Assembly: GCA_020796225.1 (NCBI GenBank)
Contig: CM036758.1
Span: 28,283,099-28,347,098, forward strand
Length of the DNA: 64,000 nucleotides
DNA from: Arion vulgaris
Taxonomy: Eukaryota; Mollusca; Gastropoda; Stylommatophora; Arionidae
Direction: 5' to 3'
Shown here: piece by piece, positions 56,004 to 64,000 of the stretch
Layout: each line of letters opens with the position of its first letter
How positions within the stretch are numbered: position 1 is the first letter of the stretch
Made by a program: the position numbers and the translations under genes
The notes under the pieces: generated by a model
Databases searched by the model: none
The model's input: only the letters and a program-made list of their open reading frames with translations
What the model was told of the DNA's origin: nothing

Positions 56004-56384
56004 AGACTACGGCTGACCAAACCATACTCTAACAACAAGTAGTGCCCTGGTTGTAGGTTGCACAACTACAGTATGGTTAAGCAAGCAAGGATTAAAGAAA
56101 TAGACTAGATTGATTTCAATAATGTCGCACTGAAAAAAAAATATTCATTTCTTATGATCAACACTCGAAATTTGGACAGGTCCGTACGCGATCCAACTTC
56201 CAATTCAACCATAATCTCAATGTTCCCACGCTCATTGTACACAAGTAATATTGGTTGACATATCATCTCTCTCATATTTTGAAAGTGTTAACAGCTACCA
56301 AAGAGGAGTTAGACCTGGCATTAAAAGCAAACTGAGTAAGGCACCATAGCATTCATGCCCCTTCAGGCGGCTATGAATGCACAA
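56004..56384. other. Unassigned intronic sequence
   Basis: About 380 bases, no feature recognised except 'gcatgccccttcaggcgg'-like GC-richer sequence near 56350 that may belong to the following LINE. Confidence 0.45.
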
Positions 56385-56720
56385 AACATATATGTGCTTT
56401 TGAATACAAGTGTTACAGAAGAGTCCTCCGTAGATCTTGGACAGAAAGAGAACAAATAAATCAAAATCAAAGATAAATGGCTGATGCTAAAAATAAGAAT
56501 GAAAAAAATGATGTATTTTGGACATTTAAAGAGACACGAAGAGCATTATGGAAGGAGGAGAAGAAGAGAAGAGGAAAACCACGGAGAAGATGGATTCTGG
56601 ATGTGACTGATGATTTGATCAAGTCTGCTGCAGAAACGGGACATCTGGCCTATGAGAGAAAGTAATTCCGAAGGACTATTAGGGTGGCAAAGTTCTGCTT
56701 AGGACTAGCTATTTTATGAT
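56385..56720 (+). mobile_element. LINE 3' end in the PH-gene intron, sense orientation
   Basis: The + strand reads AFEYKCYRRVLRRSWTEREQ (the 'LE.FEM.C.RR.L...W' motif), then a frameshift, then KKRRGKPRRRWILDVTDDL and SAAETGHLAYERK. This is the C-terminal region of a LINE ORF2 with its basic G.PRRRW motif. It ends near a 'gatgatg' tail. Inactive. Confidence 0.8.
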
Positions 56721-56834
56721 GATGTATTATCTCAGCAGAATTGGAAGATGATGTTCTTCTGCAATAATAAGGACGTGAGATCAAGTATCATGAATCTAGA
56801 ACTCTAATAAAATACAAAGTGCACCAGAATTACA

Positions 56835-57400
56835 AATCAGAGTGTCCCTGAAAGATCAAAGCTGTAGCTAAAACAGGTTAAGCGCTGGAATGACAACATC
56901 AGAGTGTCCCTGAAAGATCAACATTTGAACTAGAACAGGGACAGCGCTGGAAGGGCAACATCAGAGTGTCCCTGAAAGATCAACATTTGAACTAGAACAG
57001 GGACAGCGCTGGAAGGGCAACATCAGAGTGTACCTGAAAGATCAACATTTGAACTAGAACAGGGACAGCGCTGGAAGGGCAACATCAGAGTGTCCCTGAA
57101 AGATCAACATTTGAACTAGAACAGGGACAGCGCTGGAAGGGCAACATCAGAGTGTCCCTGAAATATCAACATTTGAACTAGAACAGGGACAGCGCTGGAA
57201 GGGCAACATCAGAGTGTCCCTGAAATATCAAAACTTTAAATAGAACAGGGACAGCGCTGGAATGACAACATCAGAGTGTTCCTGAATATCAAAACTTTAA
57301 ATAGAACAAGGACAGCGCTGAAAGGACAACATCAGAGTGTCCCTGAAATATGAAAACGTGAACTAGAACAGGGACAGCACTGGAAGGGCAACATGAATGA
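56835..57400. repeat. Intronic tandem array, 62-bp unit, about 9 copies
   Basis: The core is 'acatcagagtgtccctgaaa' followed by 'gatcaacatttgaactagaacagggacagcgctggaagggca'. The outer units are diverged and the inner five are nearly identical, the pattern expected when homogenisation acts mainly in the centre. Confidence 0.95.
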
Positions 57401-57579
57401 TGCAAGCATGCTGTCCAAAATATCACAAATGTGTACAGTTAAGATTTCTACGATTCTACAAAGAGAAAAAGTCACTTTATATTACAACAACTACTGAGTT
57501 ATACTACAGCATGATGATAGATATGGTTGGTCATATGTAAGACTATCAGAGATAATTCATGCCAGTAGTACAAACATTT

Positions 57580-57847
57580 TATCACCCATGTGTTGCCGGT
57601 ACCCACAAGTGGAGCAAAGAGTAGCACCACTGCGACCTACAAGGCATGTCGCAAGAGGCGACTGATGTAGGACATGGGGAAGCTACCCTAGTAAATAAAA
57701 AGCGTCGCAGAAATTGAATGTGCTGGCCTACTTGTAGGCGCATAACTGGCACACTGTACAATCGCTCTTAGGCTCCGATAACATACAAATCACACAGAGT
57801 GGTTAAAAAGTGGTTGATATGGAGTGCTAGAAGAAGAAGACGATAAG
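57580..57847 (+). mobile_element. SINE family A, copy 3, most complete
   Basis: The head 'cacccatgtgttgccggtac' parallels the head of family B at 6982. The core is 'ggcatgtcgcaagaggcgac', followed by 'agctaccctagtaaataaaa' and 'cggcctacttg'-like blocks, and the tail is 'gtgctagaagaagaagacg'. A possible 8-bp duplication 'aaacattt' lies at 57572-57579 and 57848-57855. It is in the sense orientation of the PH gene, 81 bases before the next exon. Confidence 0.8.
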
Positions 57848-57928
57848 AAACATTTAAAAGAAATATTTGTTCCATTTCTATGCAAGCATATTTAACGCCT
57901 CAGAAATAACTCTAAACTTTCTTGTTAG

Positions 57929-59023
57929 GTCGACGACGACAGTCTGCAAGATCAACTACAAGATAGCGGATTCTCTCTGGAAACCAAACTGTCTAACGAC
58001 AAGGAAGAAAATAAATCCTCGTTTTTACAGGTTGAACCAAATACGACCAAACTCGATCAGCATTCGCGTTCAAACAATAAAGAATTAAATCCACTTTTAC
58101 CAGAATCGTTGGACGACAAATATCAACAAAAAGATGAGAAAAGCTGGAACAATTCTAACGAACTAAATAATAACCTAACGAATAGATCTGAACCTGATGT
58201 TAACATTTACAAATCAATAAATATTTACCATCCAAATAATTTAACATTGCAATCGAAAAATCTTGCAACAGTTAACATGCAACGGAGTGATTTCAAAGCG
58301 CAGACAACTTCTACAATACATGACAACCTTCATGTGCAGTTGTCTCCAGAGGGATATGGTACTGGTGGTTCTGGTGCGGTGGTGTCACGAACATTTCTAC
58401 CAAGTATTGAGCCTGCAACGAGTCATGAAGATACTGTTTCAACTGATTTTACTAAATCTCATCATTTCAGAACACAGTCAGTGCATTTTGTAAATATGCC
58501 ACCACTTAGTGACCAAGTACATTCTACCGTAACGCCATGTTTTAAACGTACATCTTCTGTCGGTAAACATCAGTTCATACGAAACTGCACAGAAGATATG
58601 CGGATGACTTCTTTTGGTAGTGCTCTGACTTTTACAGACCACCTTGACGCACCAGAAAAAGATGGACAATTTTCTTCGCGAGACTATCATACCGATATTT
58701 TGTCTTCAGATTTAAACTTAACATATCCAAACCAAGATTATTCAAAGTCGAACATTAATTATCCAATCCAGAAATTGTTTGATATCAATTCTAACAAAGC
58801 AGAATTGGAAAGTTTTCAAAAACAATATCGTTTTGATTCATCAATTCATGATGACGCTCTGAAAGAGTCATGGTCAACTAGTGAAGATTTGTTAATGGAA
58901 GTTGTGAAAGAAAAGCTTCGGAGAAGACATCTGAGACAGACAGCGGAGGTTCAGAATAAGAACATCAGAGAAGAAGTCTGTATCGTTAATGATGAATGGA
59001 ACATAACTTCAGAAACGCAACAG
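57929..59023 (+). CDS. Next coding exon of the double PH-domain protein
   Basis: Exactly 365 codons, phase 0 at both ends, from acceptor 'tttcttgttag' to donor 'gtaagaa'. It begins VDDDSLQDQLQDSGFSLETK and ends NITSETQQ. The first 60 codons precede the first possible start-like codon, so it must be read as a continuation of the 53696-55417 exon. Composition is Asn/Ser/Thr/Asp-rich and probably disordered. Near the end, SEDLLMEVVKEKLRRRHLRQ followed by TAEVQNKNIREE is the only stretch likely to be helical or coiled. There is no enzyme motif. The terminal exon lies downstream, beyond what I could recognise. A TGA 10 bases after the donor would end the protein if the intron were retained. Confidence 0.85.
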
Positions 59024-59144
59024 GTAAGAACGTGATGTAAGAGTTGTTTTTATTGTTCTTATGTCTTGCTGCTGTAGTTTGTTGTTTGGGATGTTGTCGA
59101 CATTCTTCTGTGTGTATTTCTGTACCAGAGAATGAAGATTGTAC

Positions 59145-59722
59145 TGTCCACTCTAGACTGGTGTCAGTGAGACTGCAGTGTCCACTATAGACTGGTGTCA
59201 GTGAGACTGTCCACTCTAGACTGGTGTTAGTGAGACTGCAGTGTCCACTATAGACTGGTGTCAGTGAGACTGTCCACTCTAGACTGGTGTTAGTGAGACT
59301 GCAGTGTCCACTCTAGACTGGTGTCAGTGAGACGGTCCACTCTAGACTGGTGTTAGTGAGACTGCAGTGTCCACTCTAGACTGGTGTCAGTGAGACTGTC
59401 CACTCTAGACTGGTGTCAGTGAGACTGCAGTGTCCACTCTAGACTGGTGTCAGTGAGACTGTCCGCTCTAGACTGGTGTCAGTGAGACTGCAGTGTCCAC
59501 TCTAGACTGGTGTCAGTGAGACTGCAGTGTCCACTCTAGACTGGTGTCAGTGAGACTGCAGTGTCCACTCTAGACTGGTGTCAGTGAGACTGCAGTGTCC
59601 ACTCTAGACTGGTGTCAGTGAGACTGCAGTGTCCACTCTAGACTGGTGTCAGTGAGACTGCAGTGTCCACTCTAGACTGGTGTCAGTGAGACTGCAGTGT
59701 CCACTCTAGACTGGTGTCAGTA
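59145..59722. repeat. Intronic tandem array, 34/29-bp units, first a 63-bp dimer then a 34-bp monomer
   Basis: The core is 'ccactctagactggtgtcag' followed by 'tgagactgcagtgt' (34 bp) or 'tgagactgt' (29 bp). From 59165 to about 59480 the two lengths alternate strictly; 'gagactgtcc' at 59203 and 59266 shows the 63-bp period. After that only 34-bp units remain. Confidence 0.95.
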
Positions 59723-60419
59723 CCTGTCTCTGATATTTAAATCTTGTAAAGTGCGGACTATTTATTGAGACAAATCAAATTGTTTTTCATTGCAAATTTT
59801 AAAAAATTTTGTTAGATCGTTGACGGAGTACAACAAGTAAAATATAACTATACATGTGTACTTGTAACAGAATAATATATAATGCTGCAGTAGTGACTTT
59901 TTCATAGACATGGAACTTTTCTTGCTGTCCATGTTGTTAAGGATGTGACATACAATATTACATTGGATTAAACAGTAAAAAAAATAATTAAAACTTGATT
60001 TGCAAAAGAAAATTTTAACATTTTATGGCGCAAGCTGACAAAGTCAAATTTGTTTTAACATATGTCAGCAGAGTTGAAAAATAACTAACGATGCAGAAAG
60101 CAATTTGAAAGTATTTAAAAATGGAAGTCTGTGAAAGAAATGAACATAAAATGGTGAAGAATGGTGAATTTTAAATCGGAATAGACATGGTGGAATTTGG
60201 CGTATGTAGTTAAAGATTACAAATTAGCATTGGGTTACAGAAAAAAATCAAGTTCAAAACTTGATTTGCAAAAAATAATCAAGATTCATTGGCATTGAGT
60301 GGACAAAAAATTGTTAAATTGGCATGAGTGGAAAAATAATCAAGATTTGGGGGCAGAAAAATAAAAAGTCTTAGAGGAAGAAAATAATCAAAGATAAAAT
60401 TCACAGAAAATTCAGGTCA
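59723..60419. other. Unassigned, then decayed repeat edge
   Basis: Unique AT-rich sequence to about 60000. From there to 60419 fragments such as 'aaaaataatcaagattc' and 'gcattga' announce the following 46-bp array in badly eroded form. Confidence 0.55.
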
Positions 60420-60895
60420 AATTAGATGTGGGTAGCAGAAAAATAATCAAAGATTCACAAATTAGGCATTGATGTGGGTAGCAGAAAAATAATCAAAGAT
60501 TCACAAATTAGGCATTGATGTGGGTAGCAGAAAAATAATCAAAGATTCACAAATTAGGCATTGATGTGGGTAGCAGAAAATAATAAAGATTCACAAATTA
60601 GGCATTGATGTGGTAGCAGAAAAAATCAAAGATTCACAAATTAGGCATTGATGTGGTAGCAGAAAAATAATCAAAGATTCACAAATTAGGCATTGATGTG
60701 GGTAGCAGAAATAATCAAGATTCACAAATTAGGCATTGATGTGGGTAGCAGAAAAATAATCAAAGATTCACAAATTAGGCATTGATGTGGGTAGCAGAAA
60801 AATAATCAAAGATTCACAAATTAGGCATTGATGTGGGTAGCAGAAAAATAATCAAAGATTCACAAATTAGACATTGATGTGGGTAGCAGAAAGTT
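60420..60895. repeat. Tandem array, 46-bp unit, about 10 copies
   Basis: The core is 'attcacaaattaggcattga' followed by 'tgtgggtagcagaaaaataatcaaag'. Several units around 60580-60720 have one- to three-base losses in homopolymers. Confidence 0.95.
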
Positions 60896-60904
60896 AACAA
60901 AAAA

Positions 60905-61085
60905 GATCGCCCTAGAGAAACCAGGAAAGAAACTTTATAGAGAAAGAAGAGAAACCAGGAAAGAAACTTTATAGAGAAAGAAGAGAAACCAGGAAAGACA
61001 CTTTATAGAGAAAGAAGAGAAACCAGGAAAGAAACTTTATAGAGAAAGAAGAGAAACCAGGAAAGAAACTTTATAGAGAAAGGAG
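60905..61085. repeat. Tandem array, 34-bp purine-rich unit, 5 copies
   Basis: The core is 'gaaaccaggaaagaaacttt' followed by 'atagagaaagaaga'. The + strand is almost entirely A/G apart from the CTTTAT block. Confidence 0.95.
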
Positions 61086-62169
61086 ACAAATACCGGACTC
61101 ATTTTTAAAAAGATAAGATTGAACTAGCTGCCTAAGATAGAGTGGTATGAAGAAATTGTTTTGCTATCCCTATGTAACGTGTAAACGTACTCGAGAAATA
61201 CAAAACAGTGCACATACATTTGTCTCTTTAAGTATGTGGTCCTCTCTTATTTATAATTGTTAATTGTTATTTGAATTGAAATATTATTATAGTTTAAATA
61301 GCTGGCTAGTCGTGGTATTAGAAACGCTGGTATTCTTGGCTAGACGATGGGTGCCGAGAGAAATATGGTATGTGGATCAATTTCAGTGTTTGTCATTTGT
61401 GTTTGTTTTTCCCAGTGCTCCAATACTTGTTTACTGTTTATTTAGTTACCAGATTAATTATCTTCTTTGTTTTCCTTGAGCTTCTTAGAAACTCTGTGTT
61501 CAATTCTTGTTATAATTGTTACATGATTCCTTGCATGAAGGACAGACACCATGGAGCTTGTGTTGATTTGCTTATCACCCAGTTCCTTTCCTCATCGCTT
61601 GTTATAAGAACAAGCAACACATGCTCACTCGTCTCATACTCTATTTGACATATCTCTTGTCTGGTATATATTCTGGCATGATTCCAACAATTATCGTACA
61701 GTCTTAGCTCTCTCTCTCCTTAACAAAATAACTCAGATAACTTAAAACATTGACCTTGCAGATAAGGAAATCTGCATATAAAACGGCCTCTTTCATTCTC
61801 TTTCACACAAGACACAGTCTTTTAATTATCAAGGGTTCTAAATATTAGTTTCAGAAATATGCTTAAATGTTTCACTTAACTATACAATTGAATGTTACAG
61901 CCACGTCAGCATATTTTAGCAATCACGAATGGCTGTAGGATAAGGCGTCATAGAGGAGGAATGACCTATGTACAACAGTTTCTTGTCTTTTTTTTAGATT
62001 TTATTTCCTGTCCAGGGCGCACGCACTAACATGATGATCCTCGTTCTTTGAGCATTTGGACACATGCATAAATTTTAGAAGAACTAGATATAGCCAGCAG
62101 ACAATATGATGGCTGGGAATGGACACAGGGCTGATACATTGGTTATTGGTTACTAAACTGACGTCATTG
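61086..62169. other. Unassigned sequence, about 1.1 kb
   Basis: AT-rich sequence. The short open frames (61264-61648) show no domain, and no exon with good splice sites that continues the PH gene was found. The last 200 bases may be the 3' untranslated part of the minus-strand LINE. Confidence 0.45.
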
Positions 62170-62895
62170 CACTCCGGGCAGACCCATAGGTGCTCAATCT
62201 ACCCCAAGAGATATCTAAAAGTATGCATACTGATGGTTCCTGTGGCTCGCTGATTAAACACACCTCTCACTCTGCCTCTCACGCATCCAGTTCGACTTAA
62301 ACAACGGGTAACCCCAAACTGCCTAAATCGCTTGATCGATTCAACATTGATTTTAGTGTCCTCATCCAACAGACAGTCGTGAAGAGACCGAAGAATATCC
62401 CCTTATCCATCTTCAACTCCCCAATAATCGATGCTGTTGATGCAAGCCTGCCACTCTCTCATTACCGTAAACACCCGCATGCCCAGGACAGTATATCCAC
62501 GTAAGCCGCTGGAAGTTAGAAACTTCTATAGACGATATCCACTCATACCGAAACCTGCCCTTCTGGATCTTGTGAAGCATCGACTGAGAGTCAGATACAA
62601 CAACTGCCCCAGTAAATAAAGTCCCAGAGATACAATGGAGGGCAGCAGTAACGGCCTCAACCTCCATCCTCATACTAGAAGTAGTTGTCCCGTATGCCAC
62701 ACTTCGCTCTGCAACAACCCTACCATGCGCATTAGCCAAGAAACCCCAGCCGGACTTCTCACCACGTTGAACCGACCCATCGGTATATACAACAACATCA
62801 TCATCCCTTGCATTATCTTCTATCAGCTGCTTAACTGTGAGATCAGCCTTCATGTTGCCCCAATCTCTACACTGGGCTGCACTAGAGATACCCCA
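62170..62895 (-). mobile_element. I-clade/nimbus-like LINE: RNase H domain and C-terminal end
   Basis: The minus-strand frame reads CRDWGNMKADLTVKQLIEDN, then DDVVVYTDGSVQRGEKSGWG (first catalytic Asp), MEVEAVTAALHCI (catalytic Glu), AVVVSDSQSMLHKIQ (second Asp) and TWIYCPGHAGVYGNE (His/Asn region). This is an RNase H fold with its main acidic residues present. After a frameshift near 62425 it continues HDCLLDEDTKINVESI, GRVRGVFNQRATGTIS and IEHLWVCPEC. RNase H removes the RNA strand during target-primed reverse transcription. The copy lacks the RT and is broken, so inactive. Confidence 0.85.
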
Positions 62896-62897
62896 TT

Positions 62898-63215
62898 GTG
62901 AAGATGAGATATATGCTTGGCCTTCTGTCACTACGCTCCCGTCATGCAATCGCCCAAACCAAGGCATATATGCGGGTTACTGCGGATAAAATACACCCAC
63001 TACACAAGAACACTAATGATGTTAAGGGCACGAGAATCAAGCGTGGCATGTCTTGGATGGTCCAAGCTGAGAGAACAATTGGCCAGGTGACTACGGTTAC
63101 GACCCTACCAAAAGGGGAAGAATGGATCCCAACAGATGGTAGCATGACAAACTATCTCAACGTTATCATTACTCTTGGAAGAGAATGTAGAGATTGGGAC
63201 TAATGCATTAAATGA
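62898..63215 (+). mobile_element. Inverted upstream segment of the same LINE
   Basis: The + frame 62898-63203 reads LSLRSRHAIAQTKAYMRVTA, RGMSWMVQAERTIGQVTTV and VIITLGRECRDWD. In I-clade elements of molluscs this region lies between RT and RNase H. Its end 'tgtagagattggg' is also the start of the RNase H segment on the opposite strand, so the two parts are adjacent in an intact element but head-to-head here. Confidence 0.75.
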
Positions 63216-63271
63216 TGTATCCTTTAACAGAAAAGAGAGTTACACGTCGTTCCTTAGCGCTATGGTATAAT

Positions 63272-64000
63272 TCTGTTGTGACTAGAGTATTCACAGACAG
63301 TCGAGACTGTTCACTGTTATGTACAGCATAAATACGACATGACTAGAGTATTCACAGACAGTCGAGACTGTTCACTGTTATGTACAGCATAAATACGACA
63401 TGACTAGAGTATTCACAGACAGTCGAGACTGTTCACTGTTATGTACAGCATAAATACGACATGACTAGAGTATTCACAGACAGTCGAGACTGTTCACTGT
63501 TATGTACAGCATAAATACGACATGACTAGAGTATTCACAGACAGTCGAGACTGTTCACTGTTATGTACAGCATAAATACGACATGGCTAGAGTATTCACA
63601 GACAGTCGAGACTGTTCACTGTTATGTAAAGCATAAATACGACATGACTAGAGTATTCACAGACAGTCGAGACTATTCACTGTTATGTACAGCATAAATA
63701 CGACATGACTAGAGTATTCACAGACAGTCGAGACTGTTCACTGTTATGTACAGCATAAATACGACATGACTAGAGTATTCACAGACAGTCGAGACTGTTC
63801 ACTGTTATGTACAGCATAAATACGACATGGCTAGAGTATTCACAGACAGTCGAGACTGTTCACTGTTATGTAAAGCATAAATACGACATGACTAGAGTAT
63901 TCACAGACAGTCGAGACTATTCACTGTTATGTACAGCATAAATACGACATGACTAGAGTATTCACAGACAGTCGAGACTATTCACTGTTATGTACAGCAT
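63272..64000. repeat. Tandem array, 61-bp unit, at least 12 copies, runs off the window; 244-bp higher-order period
   Basis: The core is 'gactagagtattcacagaca' followed by 'gtcgagactgttcactgttatgtacagcataaatacgacat'. The marker 'atggctag' at 63583 and 63827 is 244 bp apart (four units), and the accompanying 'gtaaagc' and 'gactattc' variants follow in the same order. Each unit contains the hairpin ACAGTC-GA-GACTGT. Confidence 0.96.

Larger units (their letters stand above)
55418..57928 (+). other. Intron between the two PH-gene exons (2511 bp)
   Basis: Begins 'gtgagt', ends 'tttcttgttag'. It contains a 30-bp array from 70 bases after the donor, a LINE 3' end, a 62-bp array and a SINE. The reading frame is phase 0 on both sides. 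Confidence 0.8.

Noticed and set aside
55548..56042. 164-codon repeat protein following the PH exon
   Set aside because: It lies in the intron after a strong donor and is produced by a 30-bp minisatellite.
61897..61960. Third exon of the PH gene starting at 'gaatgttacag'
   Set aside because: The acceptor is acceptable and the phase fits, but the only nearby donor ('gtagga') is weak and the encoded residues show no protein-like pattern.
62413..62967. Host RNase H gene
   Set aside because: Residues around the domain, the C-terminal CPEC segment and the inverted upstream piece identify a LINE fragment.

Overview
This window looks like nuclear DNA of a metazoan, most likely a mollusc and probably a gastropod. 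That is inference from three things: an AT-rich, intron-containing gene, several non-LTR retrotransposon (LINE) lineages including an I-clade/nimbus-like RNase H element, and SINEs with a GCATGTCGTAAGAGGCG-type core. There are no bacterial operons, rRNA genes, functional tRNA genes or CRISPR arrays.

By my boundaries about half of the window is tandem repeat: around 40 separate arrays with unit lengths from 14 to 102 bp, nearly all with unrelated units. The largest are a 66-bp array (884-1595), 38-bp (1886-3036), 33-bp (4030-6950), 43-bp (7275-8692), 39-bp (9882-15638, interrupted), 45-bp (21011-22225), 31/29-bp (23090-25757), 18-bp (31378-33040), 31-bp (33575-35372), 102-bp (35508-37133), 27/28-bp (37409-38642), 62-bp (38876-39595), 76-bp (46100-46950) and a 61-bp array that runs off the right end. 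Several carry higher-order periods. Many units are multiples of 3 without stops, so they give long but almost certainly meaningless open frames (up to 1501 codons).

Between the arrays lie decayed transposons. LINE 3' ends or RT pieces are at 9.0-9.4, 22.7-23.1, 25.8-27.2, 28.1-28.6, 41.8-42.4, 43.6-45.0, 47.4-48.05, 49.2-49.7, 56.4-56.7 and 62.2-63.2 kb; the last has the inverted arrangement expected of twin priming. A degenerate ZMYM1-like hAT transposon (50090-53060) has recognisable ends and a near-perfect 8-bp target duplication. Several SINE families are present, one full-length copy with a perfect 11-bp duplication. Array boundaries repeatedly coincide with SINE or LINE ends, and in a few places the array unit itself contains transposon sequence.

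The only convincing host gene is on the + strand at the right: two consecutive phase-0 coding exons (53696-55417 and 57929-59023) of a protein with two PH domains, a proline-rich segment and a long disordered tail. Its first and last exons lie outside what can be recognised here. The introns on both sides are filled with minisatellites and transposons. One more possible exon (29335-29435) has good splice sites but no recognisable product. The segment 14335-15002 appears to be a scrambled blend of the 39-bp array and the sequence at 8.85-9.8 kb, probably an assembly consensus artefact.
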